Notes: generated by a model not told the origin, from the letters alone. A stretch of 64,000 nt of DNA from Corallococcus silvisoli (GCF_009909145.1 NZ_JAAAPJ010000006.1:124001-188000), one strand, 5' to 3'; numbered from the stretch's first letter, positions 45,424 to 54,413 are shown. Translations and numbers: made by a program.

Positions 45424-46641
45424 TCACGAACCGCGGGCGTCCCGCAATCCACGCGGCAGGTGCGTCAGGGCTCCGTCGGAAAGCAGGGCCGTGGGCGCTC
45501 CCCGACGCCGTGTCTGCGACAACAGGATGATCAGCAGCGCCGAATACACGACCGCGAACGGCCGGAAGAGCAGCACCCGCCGGGTCAGCTCCGCACCCAG
45601 GACCGTGTCCGAGACGACCATGCCGATGAGCGCCACCGCGGCCACGCCCACCATGCCCCCGCGGGAGCGCCCCTCCAGCGCGCAGCGGATCACCGGCCAC
45701 GCGAGCAGATAGTTCGCGCGCCACGCCAGCGGTGACAGGAGCGTCACGCCCAGGCAGCAGAACGCGAGCAGCTCCACGGGGCCGGGTCGCGCCCACAGGA
45801 GCGCCGCGACGAACAGCCCCAGCGCCACCGCCTGCGCCAGCGTCATCGCGCCCGCGGGGGGCAGCGACTCCGCGGGCAGCACCAGCGACAGCAGCAGCGT
45901 GGGCAGGCCCTGGGGGTTGTGCCCCAGCGCCCACGGGGGCGTGGTGCGGGCCAGGATGTCCGTCCAGTCACGCACCTGTGACACGGTACCCGCCCACCCG
46001 TAGCGGCCCAGCGTGGGGAAGACCAGGAGGACGCCGAGGAGGGCGGTGGTCCCCACCACGCGCCAGTGCCTGCGCGCCAGGAAGAACAGGCCCAGCAGCG
46101 CGGCCGGAGGCTTGAGCAGGCACGCGACGGCGAAGGCGGCGCCCGGGCCCCACGCGCGGCCGCGCTCCGCGCCCACGGCGGCGAAGACCAGCAGCCCCAG
46201 CAGCACGGCGTCCACCTGGCCGTAGAAGATCTCGAAGGAGAACGCGGGCAGCAGGGCGGCGGTGGCCAGCACGGGCGCCCAGGGCCACGGCGCGGCCTCT
46301 CCGGGCGCGGGCGCGGCGCGGCGGGTGAGCACGGACACGGCGGCCAGCGCGAGCACGGAGCCCAGGTTCCACAGCGCCACGGCGGCGCGCGGGGGCAGGG
46401 CGGTGAAGGGCAGGAAGAGGGGCGCGGTGACGGGCGCGTACTTGAACGGCATGGTGCCGTCCTCGGCGCGGTAGAGGTCGGAGCCCTCGCGGAAGCGCTC
46501 GGCGGCGGTGAGGTAGACGCGGAAGTCCGCGCCGCGCCGGGGGTGCTGTCCCACGGCCACGGCCGCCACGGCGAGCACCGCCAACAGGGCCCACTCCACC
46601 TTCCGGGACGCGCGGTGGAGCGGCAGGTCAGCGGTGCTCAT
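45424..46641 (-). CDS. GT87/DUF2029-type membrane glycosyltransferase
   Basis: A 405-residue polytopic inner-membrane protein with about ten hydrophobic segments. It resembles the GT-C fold polyprenol-dependent mannosyltransferases of the DUF2029/GT87 family. Seen are the loop GADFRVYLTAAERFREGSDL with an early Asp, FKYAPVTAPLFLPF, IFYGQVDAVLLGLLVF and LLKPPAALLG. It would transfer a sugar from a polyprenyl-phosphate donor to an envelope glycan. It has no glycan cluster around it, and the oxidoreductase upstream is unrelated. Confidence 0.82.
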   Translation of the reverse strand: MSTADLPLHRASRKVEWALLAVLAVAAVAVGQHPRRGADFRVYLTAAERFREGSDLYRAEDGTMPFKYAPVTAPLFLPFTALPPRAAVALWNLGSVLALAAVSVLTRRAAPAPGEAAPWPWAPVLATAALLPAFSFEIFYGQVDAVLLGLLVFAAVGAERGRAWGPGAAFAVACLLKPPAALLGLFFLARRHWRVVGTTALLGVLLVFPTLGRYGWAGTVSQVRDWTDILARTTPPWALGHNPQGLPTLLLSLVLPAESLPPAGAMTLAQAVALGLFVAALLWARPGPVELLAFCCLGVTLLSPLAWRANYLLAWPVIRCALEGRSRGGMVGVAAVALIGMVVSDTVLGAELTRRVLLFRPFAVVYSALLIILLSQTRRRGAPTALLSDGALTHLPRGLRDARGS

Positions 46642-46702
46642 TCACGGTCAGCGGGTGCGGGGTGGGGCGCGCACCATTCCACGCGGGGGCGCCCCGCCGC
46701 AA

Positions 46703-48094
46703 TCACAGGCCGTAGGCTTCGAGCAGCCGCAGCCACACCTCGCTCATGGTGGGGTACGACGGCACCGCGTGCCAGAGCGTGTCCAGCGGCACCTCGCCCG
46801 CGACGGCGACGGTGGCCGCGTGGAGCATCTCCCCCACGCCCGGGCCGGTGAACGTAGCGCCCACGATGACCCGGCGCTTCTCGTCCACCACCAGCTTCGC
46901 GGTGCCCTTGAAGTCCTCGCCCATCACGGCCGTGCCGGCCACGTCCCCCAGCTCGTACTGCACCGTCTTCACCGGCACGCCCTCCTTGCGTGCCTTCTCC
47001 TCGGTGAGGCCCACGCTGGCCACCTGCGGGTGCGTGAAGACGACCTGCGGCGTGGCCCGGGTGTCCGCCCACGTCTTCGCGGGCTTGCCCAGGAGGATGT
47101 CGCCCACCTGTCGCGCCTGGTACTTGCCCATGTGCGTGAGCATGTTGCGGCCGTTCACGTCGCCGCAGGCGTACAGCCAGTCGCCGTCCACGCCCTTCGC
47201 GCGCAGCTGCTCATCCACTTCGATGGTCGCGCCGGGCTTGAGGCCCACCGTCTCCACGCCCAGGTCGTCCGTGCGCGCGGTGCGGCCCATGGCCACGAGC
47301 AGCGCGTCCGCGCGCAGCGTGTCGCCGCCCGTCAGCGTCACGGTGAACTCGCCCTTCTCGCCGGAGCGCTGCACCTTGGTCGCCTGCGTCTCCAGCAGCA
47401 CGCGCACGCCGGAGTCGCGCAGCGCCTGCGCCACCTGCTCGCCCACGAAGGGCTCGAAGCGCTTGAGCAGCCGGGGCCCGCGCTGCACCAGCGTCACCTC
47501 CGAGCCCAGCTCGCGCCACGCCTGCGCCAGCTCCACCGCCTCCACGCCACCGCCCAGCACCACCAGCCGGCCCGGGACCGCCTTGGCGCCGGTGCCCTCG
47601 CGGTTGTCCCAGGGCTTGGACTCCCTCAGGCCCGCGGTCTCCGGCAGGCGCGGCTTGCTGCCCGTGGCGACCACGACGGCCCGCTTCGCCTCCAGCTCGC
47701 GCACCTTCCCGTCCTTGCCCGTCACGCTCACCTTGCGCGGGCCGGTGAGCCGGCCATGGCCGCGCATCACGTGGAGCTTCGCCCCCTCCGCCCACTTCAC
47801 CTGGGACTTGTCGTCGTAGCCGGACACCATCTTGTCGCGGTGCTTGAGCACCGCCTCCGCCTTGAGCGGGCCCTGGATGAGCTCGCGCAAGCCGGGCGTG
47901 TGCTGTGCCATCCACAGCGTCTCGCTGGGGTGCAGCAGCGCCTTGCTGGGCATGCAGGCCCAGTAGGAACACTCGCCGCCCACGAGCTCGTGCTCCACCA
48001 GCGCGACCTTCAAGCCCCCCGCCGCGGCACGCGCACCCGCGTTCTCCCCCGTAGGACCTGCCCCGATCACCACCACGTCGAAAGTCTCGGCCAT
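46703..48094 (-). CDS. Pyridine nucleotide-disulfide oxidoreductase (Lpd/MerA type)
   Basis: A 463-residue flavoprotein of the dihydrolipoamide dehydrogenase/mercuric reductase group. It shows the FAD-binding VVVIGAGPTGENAGARAAAG, the redox-active pair in GGECSYWACMPSK (CX4C), the NAD(P)-binding VVLGGGVEAVELA, LYACGDVNGRNMLTHMGKY and the C-terminal dimer motif HAVPSYPTMSE. The active-site loop has SYWA instead of LNVG between the cysteines, which separates it from true E3 subunits. There are no 2-oxo-acid dehydrogenase genes around, so the electron acceptor is unknown. The start ATG is at 48094. Confidence 0.93.
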   Translation of the reverse strand: MAETFDVVVIGAGPTGENAGARAAAGGLKVALVEHELVGGECSYWACMPSKALLHPSETLWMAQHTPGLRELIQGPLKAEAVLKHRDKMVSGYDDKSQVKWAEGAKLHVMRGHGRLTGPRKVSVTGKDGKVRELEAKRAVVVATGSKPRLPETAGLRESKPWDNREGTGAKAVPGRLVVLGGGVEAVELAQAWRELGSEVTLVQRGPRLLKRFEPFVGEQVAQALRDSGVRVLLETQATKVQRSGEKGEFTVTLTGGDTLRADALLVAMGRTARTDDLGVETVGLKPGATIEVDEQLRAKGVDGDWLYACGDVNGRNMLTHMGKYQARQVGDILLGKPAKTWADTRATPQVVFTHPQVASVGLTEEKARKEGVPVKTVQYELGDVAGTAVMGEDFKGTAKLVVDEKRRVIVGATFTGPGVGEMLHAATVAVAGEVPLDTLWHAVPSYPTMSEVWLRLLEAYGL

Positions 48095-48549
48095 GAAGCC
48101 TCCCGCCTCCTGCTTGGTCACGGAAGGGCCCGCCGCCAATCGCACTGGCCGCCCGAGTCGGCTGGTGGAAAGAGCGGCTGGTCACAAGAGGACAGCCCCC
48201 GCTGTCAGGGCCCGGAGGCCCCCGCCGTCGGGGCACGGCCGGATGCGTGGGGTTTCGAGCGTCCGGACGAGCGGTCCGCGCGGAGAACGCGCGGCGGGAG
48301 GTGTGCCATGGGACGTGTCGCCAAGGGTGTCTCGGTTCGCTCCGCGCGGTCGCGCGTCTAGCCTCACCGGCAGTGTCCCATCCCCGCCCGAAGGCGGCGC
48401 CATCTGGAGCGCCGCCGTGGATGCGTGGGGACAGCCTGTCGTGAATCGCTGACGGCGTGTCCGCGCGGCGGCTCCCGCGTGCACATCCCGGCCAGGTCCC
48501 GGCTCCTCGCGAGCACGTGGACGCGGCCGACAGGAATCCGTCTTCGCTC
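48095..48549. other. Divergent intergenic region
   Basis: 455 bases between the oxidoreductase and the RbfA-like gene. No gene or RNA was recognised. Confidence 0.5.
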
Positions 48550-48969
48550 ATGTCCTCATCCAGGCATCGCCGTTCCCGCGCGCCGTCCCGGCGTTCGGGC
48601 TCCTCGCTGTTCCACTCCGAAGCGCCCTCCGCGCGTCACCTGCGCGTCCAATCCACCCTCTCCGAAGAAGTCTCCCTGCTCTTCCGTGGCGAGCTGTCCG
48701 ACCCACGGCTCGAAGGCGTCGCGCTCACGTCGTTCGAGCTGTCCCCCGAAGGCCGCATCGCGCGCATCGGCTACACGCTGTCGCACGATGCCGCCGCACC
48801 CGCCGACGTGAAGGAGGCGCTGCTCCGCGCGGAGGGCTACCTGCGCTCGCGGCTCGCGCAGCACCTGAACCTCAAGCGCACCCCGCACCTGCGCTTCGTG
48901 CTCATGGGCACCGCCCCGCGCATGGAGCCCGAGCCCGAGGACGGGGACGGGGATGGGGGTGACGCATGA
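48550..48969 (+). CDS. Ribosome-binding factor A-like protein
   Basis: A 139-residue protein. The central KH-like domain matches RbfA (VQSTLSEEVSLLFRGELSDP; AEGYLRSRLAQHLNLKRTPHL, then FVLMG). A basic Ser/Arg N-terminal tail of about 25 residues and an acidic Glu/Asp/Gly C-terminal tail are added. RbfA assists 16S rRNA maturation at the 30S subunit. It is not in the usual nusA-infB-rbfA setting but overlaps an RtcB RNA ligase gene by 4 bases, so it may be a paralogue. The ATG at 48550 is the better start. Confidence 0.82.
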   Translation: MSSSRHRRSRAPSRRSGSSLFHSEAPSARHLRVQSTLSEEVSLLFRGELSDPRLEGVALTSFELSPEGRIARIGYTLSHDAAAPADVKEALLRAEGYLRSRLAQHLNLKRTPHLRFVLMGTAPRMEPEPEDGDGDGGDA

Positions 48970-50123
48970 TGCCCCGCATCCTCGAAGCCCCACCGGGCGC
49001 CGTGCCCCTCCTCGCCTGGGCCCGCGCGGTTCCCCTGGCGGCGCTGAAGCAGCTCCAGCGGCTCGCCGCGCAGCCCTACGTCACGGAGCACGTGGCGGTG
49101 ATGCCGGACGTGCACCTGGCGTCGGGCGTGGCGGTGGGCACCGTCTTCGCCACGCAAGCCCACGTCGTCCCCGGCGCGTTGGGCAATGACCTGGGCTGCG
49201 GCGTGAGCGCGCACCGCTTCGCCTTCCCCGCCGCGTCGCTGTCGCGCGCGGACCTGGAGCGGCTGCTCTCCCAGCTCTCCCGGGTCATCCCGGTGGGGGA
49301 CGCGGTGCACCGGGGCCGGGGCCTGCCACCACCGCCCGGACTGGAAGCCCCGCCGCTGTCCACCCAGAAGCTCGTCCATGTCTGGGAGCGGCTGGCCCCG
49401 CGACACCTGGGCACGCTCGGGGGCGGCAACCACTTCCTGGAGCTGGACCGGGACGGGGCGGGCGACCTCTGGCTGCTCATCCACTCCGGGTCGCGGGGCG
49501 TGGGGGCCGCCGTGGGCGAGCACCACCAGCGCGTGGCGGAGGCGCTCGGCGAGGGCACTCCGCCCGCCCTTCACACCGACACCGAGGCGGGCCAGGCCTG
49601 CGTGAACGACATGGAGTGGGCCTGCCGCTTCGCCCGCGCCAACCGGGACGCGCTCGCCGCCCGGGCGCTGGCCGTGCTGGGGGACCTGCTGGGCGTGTCC
49701 CCGGACACGGAGAGCACCGTGGACGTGCACCACAACCACGTCGCCTCCGAGCCGCACTTCGGCCGGGTGCTCTGGGTGCACCGCAAAGGAGCGGTGGGGC
49801 TGGACGCGGGGGCCCGGGGGCTCATCCCCGGCTCCATGGGCACGGCCTCCTCCCTCGTCGAGGGCCGGGGCGAACCGCGCGCCTTCCGCTCCTGCTCGCA
49901 TGGCGCGGGCCGGGTGCTCACCCGCACCGAGGCGCGGACCCGCATCCGCCCGGAGGCGCTGGTCCACGCCCTGCGTCGCGTGGTCTTCGACCCGGGCCGG
50001 ACCCGGGCCCTGGTGGAGGAGGCCCCCACCGCCTACCGGGACCTCACCGAGGTGCTGGAGGACCAGGCGGACCTCGTGACGCCCCGCGTCCGGCTCACGC
50101 CCCTGGCCGTGCTGAAGGGCTGA
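48966..50123 (+). CDS. rtcB: RtcB-family RNA-splicing ligase
   Basis: A 385-residue RtcB protein joining RNA 2',3'-cyclic-phosphate and 5'-OH ends with GTP and Mn2+. Metal and GTP-binding landmarks are MPDVHLASGVAVGTVF, GNDLGCGVSAHRF (metal-binding Cys), LGGGNHFLEL, IHSGSRGVG, VHHNHVA, VLWVHRKGA, IPGSMGTAS and SCSHGAGR with the guanylate-accepting His. It is shorter than archaeal RtcB. No archease gene is nearby. Its upstream neighbour is the RbfA-like gene, and a tRNA gene lies 170 bases downstream. Confidence 0.93.
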   Translation: MMPRILEAPPGAVPLLAWARAVPLAALKQLQRLAAQPYVTEHVAVMPDVHLASGVAVGTVFATQAHVVPGALGNDLGCGVSAHRFAFPAASLSRADLERLLSQLSRVIPVGDAVHRGRGLPPPPGLEAPPLSTQKLVHVWERLAPRHLGTLGGGNHFLELDRDGAGDLWLLIHSGSRGVGAAVGEHHQRVAEALGEGTPPALHTDTEAGQACVNDMEWACRFARANRDALAARALAVLGDLLGVSPDTESTVDVHHNHVASEPHFGRVLWVHRKGAVGLDAGARGLIPGSMGTASSLVEGRGEPRAFRSCSHGAGRVLTRTEARTRIRPEALVHALRRVVFDPGRTRALVEEAPTAYRDLTEVLEDQADLVTPRVRLTPLAVLKG

Positions 50124-50291
50124 GGGGTGGGGCCTGTCGGGTGGATGACAGCCGGTCCCCCGGCCGGACCCCCGCCTGGGTGGCGGTGATCCACCCCGCA
50201 CTCCACGGCGAACGGGGCCCATCGTCAGAGTGGGTTCCCGCGCACGTCGAGATGCCGTAGTATCGGCCCACGAGTACGCGTGCGAACCTGC

Positions 50292-50365
50292 TGGGGCGTC
50301 GTCTAATGGCAGGACGTCAGACTTTGACTCTGATTATCAAGGTTCGAATCCTTGCGCCCCAGCCA
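50292..50365 (+). tRNA. tRNA-Gln (UUG)
   Basis: 74 bases including an encoded CCA. The acceptor stem TGGGGCG pairs with CGCCCCA. The anticodon arm is TCAGA-CTTTGAC-TCTGA with anticodon TTG, and the T-arm contains GGTTCGAATCC. The discriminator is G. It lies between rtcB and the archaemetzincin-like gene. Confidence 0.96.
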
Positions 50366-50421
50366 CTCCGCTCCGGGGGGACGCGGTCAACGTCCGTCCG
50401 GAGGTAGAAGGCGGTGGGCTG

Positions 50422-50952
50422 ATGCCGCAGAAGACGCTCCTGCTGGTCACCGTGGGCGGTCCGCCGTCCGCGCTCGTGAACGCCGTGCAGGAACCGCTGG
50501 CGACGCACCTGGGCGTCAGCGCGGTCGTGAGCAGGACGGTGCTGTCGTCCCCTGCCTACGCCTTCAACAAGGACCGGAGCCAGTACCACTGCAACGCCAT
50601 CATGCGGCGGCTGGGAACGGTGCTGGAGGACGCGCCCCAGGACCTGGTGATGGGCGTGACGGACGCGGACCTGTTCGAACCGGACTCGCCCTTCGTCTTT
50701 GGCCAGGCGGACCGGGAGTCGAACGTCGCGGTGCTGAGCGTGTACCGGCTGCGCCAGGGCGCGGAGGGTGAGGCGCTGCGCCGCCGCGTGCAGGTGGAGG
50801 CGGTGCACCAGGTGGGACACCTCATCGGCCTGTCCTACTGCGAGGACTCCCGGTGCGTGATGTTCTTCCCGCAGGCTCCGCAGGACATCGACCGCAAGTC
50901 GCTGGGCCCCTGCAATGTCTGTCGCAACGAGCTGAACCGGCTCAACCGCTGA
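50422..50952 (+). CDS. Archaemetzincin-like protein with altered active site
   Basis: A 176-residue protein aligned with archaemetzincins by the C-terminal half, whose usual zinc signature is HExxHxxGxxHCx4CxM with a later CxxC. Here the sequence is HQVGHLIGLSYC followed by x4-CVM and CNVC. The catalytic Glu is Gln130, and the third His ligand is Tyr139 (His129 and His133 are kept). The second, structural zinc site of Cys140, Cys145 and the CNVC pair is intact. The protein is therefore probably not a normal protease. The start ATG at 50422 lies 56 bases after the tRNA and may be transcribed with it. Confidence 0.88.
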   Translation: MPQKTLLLVTVGGPPSALVNAVQEPLATHLGVSAVVSRTVLSSPAYAFNKDRSQYHCNAIMRRLGTVLEDAPQDLVMGVTDADLFEPDSPFVFGQADRESNVAVLSVYRLRQGAEGEALRRRVQVEAVHQVGHLIGLSYCEDSRCVMFFPQAPQDIDRKSLGPCNVCRNELNRLNR

Positions 50953-51063
50953 GGCGCGTGAGGGGGCGCGTGAATGCCTCCTCGCGCGTTGACGTCCTGT
51001 CCAGCGCGCCCTGTAGTCTGCGGGCCGAAGCGTGTGACAGGGCCGGCACGGCGGGAGACAGTG

Positions 51064-52029
51064 ATGATGGGCATGCGGCGATGGCTCGGTGGCGTGGTGG
51101 CGGTGGGGATGTTGGGGGCGTGCCAGCCCCTGGATGACGCGGGTGGCGGTGGCACCACGGGCGACGTCCTCTTCAACCAGGGCTTCGCCTTCGTGCGCGA
51201 CGACCGGAACGTCTACGTGGTGGACGACGACGGCGACCCCAACAGCCCGCAGCGGCTGACGACGGGCGGCGGCGCTTACACGCCCTCGATTTCGAAGAAC
51301 GGCAACAGCATCGTGTTCGTGCGGCGCTCGGGCAACGTGTCCTCGCTCCAGACGGTGCCCACCTCGGGCGGGCCGGTGGCCACGCTGCTGAGCACCAACG
51401 ACGCGGCGTGCGGCAGCTGCACCAACTTCCGCGGGCCCACGTTCAGCCCGGATGGCCGCACCATCGTCTTCGCGTTCGACCGGACATCCGGATCGCTGGG
51501 CTCGCTGGCGCGCATCGGGGTGGATGGCAGTGGCTTCACGGAGCTGACGCCCAACGCGGGCATCGCCTTCGGGTCGCCGTCCTTCTTCCCCAACGGCAAC
51601 ACGGTGCTGGCGCCCGCGGGCACCGTCGCGTCCCAGCTCAACCAGCTCGCGTTCGTGCCGGTGGGCGGTGGCACCACGCGCTTCGTGTCGCTGGGCAACG
51701 AGGTGCTGGCCATCGCGAACCGCGCGGTGGTGTCTCCGGATGGGCAGCAGGTGGCGCTGGACGGGCGGCTGTCCTCCGGCAGCACGCGCATCTTCGTGGG
51801 CAACGTGACGGCCACCGGCCTCAACGGCGTCCTGCGGCGGTTGACGGACTACACGGCGAGCACGGTGCAGGAGAGCTTCCCCAGCTGGGCGGGCAGCACG
51901 GGGCTGGGCTTCCTCTTCAACGACTCCGGCGGCGACCCGAGCATCTACCGCGCCCCGGTGTCCTCGACGGCCAGCTCCGTCACCCTCGCGGTGCCCGTCG
52001 CGAACGAGCCCTTCTACGGGCCCAACTGA
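51064..52029 (+). CDS. Lipoprotein with PD40/TolB-like beta-propeller
   Basis: A 321-residue lipoprotein (lipobox VGMLGAC at about 14-20). The mature part has repeated blade sequences of the WD40-like TolB/PD40 type (TPSISKNGNSIVFVRRSG; GPTFSPDGRTIVFAFDR; SFFPNGNTVLAP; VVSPDGQQVALDGR). Such propellers bind partners in the envelope. GTG 51061 or ATG 51064 with GGGAG 6 bases upstream is the start; the second is listed. It has no operon partner. Confidence 0.85.
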   Translation: MMGMRRWLGGVVAVGMLGACQPLDDAGGGGTTGDVLFNQGFAFVRDDRNVYVVDDDGDPNSPQRLTTGGGAYTPSISKNGNSIVFVRRSGNVSSLQTVPTSGGPVATLLSTNDAACGSCTNFRGPTFSPDGRTIVFAFDRTSGSLGSLARIGVDGSGFTELTPNAGIAFGSPSFFPNGNTVLAPAGTVASQLNQLAFVPVGGGTTRFVSLGNEVLAIANRAVVSPDGQQVALDGRLSSGSTRIFVGNVTATGLNGVLRRLTDYTASTVQESFPSWAGSTGLGFLFNDSGGDPSIYRAPVSSTASSVTLAVPVANEPFYGPN

Positions 52030-52139
52030 TATTCGCGCGGGGGCCGCTGCTGCCCGGCGAGCGGCGGCTTCGGGGGTTCTCCCGGGTAAGGGCTGGAGCA
52101 GGGGGCATGAGGCGATGGCCTCCATGGCGCTCCCTGCTC

Positions 52140-52571
52140 CTACCGGGTGTCCCCGGTCAGCGACCAGGCTTGCAGCAGCCCGAGGACACCGACGGCCGCG
52201 AACAGCAGCAGGAAGACGGTTCCCCGGATGACGTCACGGCGCTCGACGCCTGTCCCCGGCCGCATGTTGTGGTGGGGCGCATCCGCCAGATAGACGATGT
52301 CGACGGTGGAGCCCGGTGGACGCTCCCCGTCGTCCGCCGCTTCCCGGAAGTTGCCGTACATCCGCGACCCGTCCGGCAGCGCGAAGCAATGGAAGACATG
52401 CTGCTGGCGGCTCCGGGCATACCGCGTGACGCTGACGACCTCCGCGCGCACGCGCACCCCCTCCTGCCGCAGCCGCACGGTGATGCCGCGGTACTTCAGG
52501 AGCAGCCGCAGCAACAGCAGGGGGGCGCCTGCGAACACGACGAGGAGGATGATCAGGGTCGTGAAGGGCAT
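52140..52571 (-). CDS. DUF3592-family membrane protein 1
   Basis: A 143-residue protein with two transmembrane helices (about 5-25 and 116-136) around a DUF3592 core (VRAEVVSVTRYARSRQQHVF; GSTVDIVYLADAPHHNMRPG). The closing VDIVYLxDxPxxxR is the family mark. It is the last of three adjacent DUF3592 genes on the minus strand. The function is unknown. Confidence 0.82.
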   Translation of the reverse strand: MPFTTLIILLVVFAGAPLLLLRLLLKYRGITVRLRQEGVRVRAEVVSVTRYARSRQQHVFHCFALPDGSRMYGNFREAADDGERPPGSTVDIVYLADAPHHNMRPGTGVERRDVIRGTVFLLLFAAVGVLGLLQAWSLTGDTR

Positions 52572-52650
52572 GGCACCGTCAGGACTCGGGGGGAGCGGGT
52601 GAACTCGCGCCGACGCAGCAGGGACGGCAGGGGGAAGACCCTTTCAGGGA

Positions 52651-53202
52651 TCATGGGGCGACGTCCTCCCGTGCCGCCTCCTGCCGCTGCTGCTTCTGCT
52701 GGGCAGGAAGCCGCGGAGGCGCATCCAGTTGGCGCCAGCTTTGGGGGACGGTGGGGTGCCGAGGGCCCCGTGCCTGGACCCTCATGGGGTCGGGCATCAT
52801 CATCAGGTACACGGTCACGACCATGAGGAACACCATGACGGTCACCATGGGCACGAGCGTGAGCAGCCCGACTTCCGTCTCCTCGCACTGATTCTGTCGG
52901 GGGTCCTCCGGGAGGTAGAGGACTTCGAGCACGTCCCCCACGGATGGGTGCGACCGCAGCACGCGCTTCTTCTGGGAGAACTCGTCTTGGAACCGCGAGC
53001 CGTCCTGCAGTTGGAAGACGTACTCCACCACCACGGTGTTCAGCACGTAGCTCCGGCGCAGGTTGACCACCTCGCCCAGGGCGCGCAGTCCCTGCGCTCG
53101 CAGCTTCCGGGTGAGCCGGTGCTGGCGCAGCAGCCGCACCGCGGTGAACAGGCATGTCCCCAGGAGGATCGCCCCGATCAGGAGCCTGAAGAGAGAGAGC
53201 AT
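52651..53202 (-). CDS. DUF3592-family membrane protein 2
   Basis: A 183-residue protein. An N-terminal helix (about 2-22) precedes a DUF3592 core (LRALGEVVNLRRSYVLNTVV; LEVLYLPEDPRQNQCEETEV), and a second helix lies at about 122-146. The C-terminal 35 residues are Gln/Arg/Pro-rich and likely cytoplasmic. The ATG at 53202 is used because longer starts run into the preceding gene. It lies 7 bases after the stop of the third copy (gene order reversed on the minus strand). Confidence 0.82.
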   Translation of the reverse strand: MLSLFRLLIGAILLGTCLFTAVRLLRQHRLTRKLRAQGLRALGEVVNLRRSYVLNTVVVEYVFQLQDGSRFQDEFSQKKRVLRSHPSVGDVLEVLYLPEDPRQNQCEETEVGLLTLVPMVTVMVFLMVVTVYLMMMPDPMRVQARGPRHPTVPQSWRQLDAPPRLPAQQKQQRQEAAREDVAP

Positions 53203-53209
53203 GGTTCCT

Positions 53210-53680
53210 TCAGGATGGGGGTGCGAGGGATGTGGAGGCAACCTGGGTCGGGTCTGTCTCGGCCCTCGCCAGCAGGGCCACCGCGCCAATGAGGACGAGG
53301 CCCACGAGCACGAAGCTGAAGTAGAGGGCGAGCCCCAGTGACATCACCCCGTGGCCCTCGGGGAAGCCGCGGCGCGGGTCGTTCGCGTCATAGAGCACCT
53401 GGATGCGGTCCCCGGGGCGCAGGCGCTTCCACAGGTCCTGGGAGATGTGGCGCTGGTGCTCGCGCCGCGTGCCGTCCGGTGGGGTGAAGGCGTAGTGGAG
53501 CACGTAGTCCGTGTCGTCCGCGGCGGCGAGCCGCTCCTTCTTGAGCACCGTGCCTTCCGCGTGGACCCCCTCGCGCACGATGCGCGTGTCCCGTTGGTAC
53601 GACCCCCAGGTCAGCACCAGCATGGACACGCCCAGCACCACGAACGATGCGCCCAGCGCCCGCGCCGCGATGACGGCCAC
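53210..53680 (-). CDS. DUF3592-family membrane protein 3
   Basis: About 156 residues: a helix at about 6-26, then the core (HAEGTVLKKERLAAADDTDY; IQVLYDANDPRRGFPEGHG) and a helix at about 115-140. It is first in the minus-strand group. GTG 53680 is the likely start. The core is only loosely similar to those of its two neighbours, so the duplication is old. All three appear to be one operon, with an ankyrin gene transcribed divergently. Confidence 0.8.
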   Translation of the reverse strand: MAVIAARALGASFVVLGVSMLVLTWGSYQRDTRIVREGVHAEGTVLKKERLAAADDTDYVLHYAFTPPDGTRREHQRHISQDLWKRLRPGDRIQVLYDANDPRRGFPEGHGVMSLGLALYFSFVLVGLVLIGAVALLARAETDPTQVASTSLAPPS

Positions 53681-53845
53681 CCGTGCCTCCTTCCTCGCTG
53701 CCTGCCGCCCCTCTAAGCAGGCGACAGGCGACGCGAAACGGCAATCCTCCTCCGTGCCCCGCCGTACACCCGGGCGCGGGGCCTGCCCTGGTTTCGCGTC
53801 CGCCGACACGCGATGCTCCCGCGCGTCCTGCCGGAGGTGCACACC

Positions 53846-54325
53846 GTGTCCCTGTTCGATGCCGTCACCGCGGGAGACCGCGCCGCCCTCAGCGCCCAGC
53901 TCGACGCGGGCGCCGACCCCAACCCCTTCGACGCCGAAGGGCGCACGCCCCTGATGGTGGCCGCGCGCGTGGGCCGCGACGACCTGGTGCGGGCGCTCCT
54001 CGCGGCGGGCGCGGACCCGTCCCTGCCCGACAACCTGGGGGAGACGCCCTTCGTCACCGCCGCCGCCTACGGCCACCTCGCCGTGTGCGCGCTCCTGTCG
54101 TCCAAGGCCACCGACGACGAGAAGGACCTGGCGCGCACGCTCCTGAAGAACCAGGGCCTCTCCGAGCTGCCCTCGCGCCCCTCGGAGGTCGCCCCGGACG
54201 CCTTCCGCCGCAAGCTCGCCTCCGCGGGCGCCTACGTCGCCGGCAAGCTGGGGGATGACGGCGCCACGAAGCGCCTGGAGCGCGTGCTGCGCTCGGAGGG
54301 CAACGCCCCCAAGGGCCGCAAGTAG
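53846..54325 (+). CDS. Ankyrin-repeat protein
   Basis: About 159 residues. Ankyrin repeats fill the N-terminal half (LFDAVTAGDRAALSAQLDAG, GRTPLMVAARVGRDDLVRAL, GETPFVTAAAYGHLAV). A helical C-terminal part ends in a basic tail. The GTG at 53846 has GGAGG 8 bases upstream, which is why it is preferred over ATG 53813. It probably binds a protein partner in the cytoplasm. It is divergent from the DUF3592 group. Confidence 0.85.
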   Translation: MSLFDAVTAGDRAALSAQLDAGADPNPFDAEGRTPLMVAARVGRDDLVRALLAAGADPSLPDNLGETPFVTAAAYGHLAVCALLSSKATDDEKDLARTLLKNQGLSELPSRPSEVAPDAFRRKLASAGAYVAGKLGDDGATKRLERVLRSEGNAPKGRK

Positions 54326-54350
54326 TCCCGGCACGCCGTGGAAGGACGAA

Positions 54351-54388
54351 GGGCCCGGCCGCTCCCGCATCGGGGAGCCACCGGGCCC
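54351..54388. terminator. Bidirectional terminator
   Basis: Stem GGGCCCGG/CCGGGCCC with an inner CTCCC/GGGAG stem between the convergent ankyrin and oxidoreductase genes. Confidence 0.75.
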
Positions 54389-54413
54389 TCGTCACTTCAT
54401 CCGTGGGGGCGCG

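Noticed and set aside
50230..50421. Start of the archaemetzincin-like gene upstream of the tRNA
   Set aside because: The frame would run straight through tRNA-Gln; ATG 50422 begins at the family's usual N terminus.
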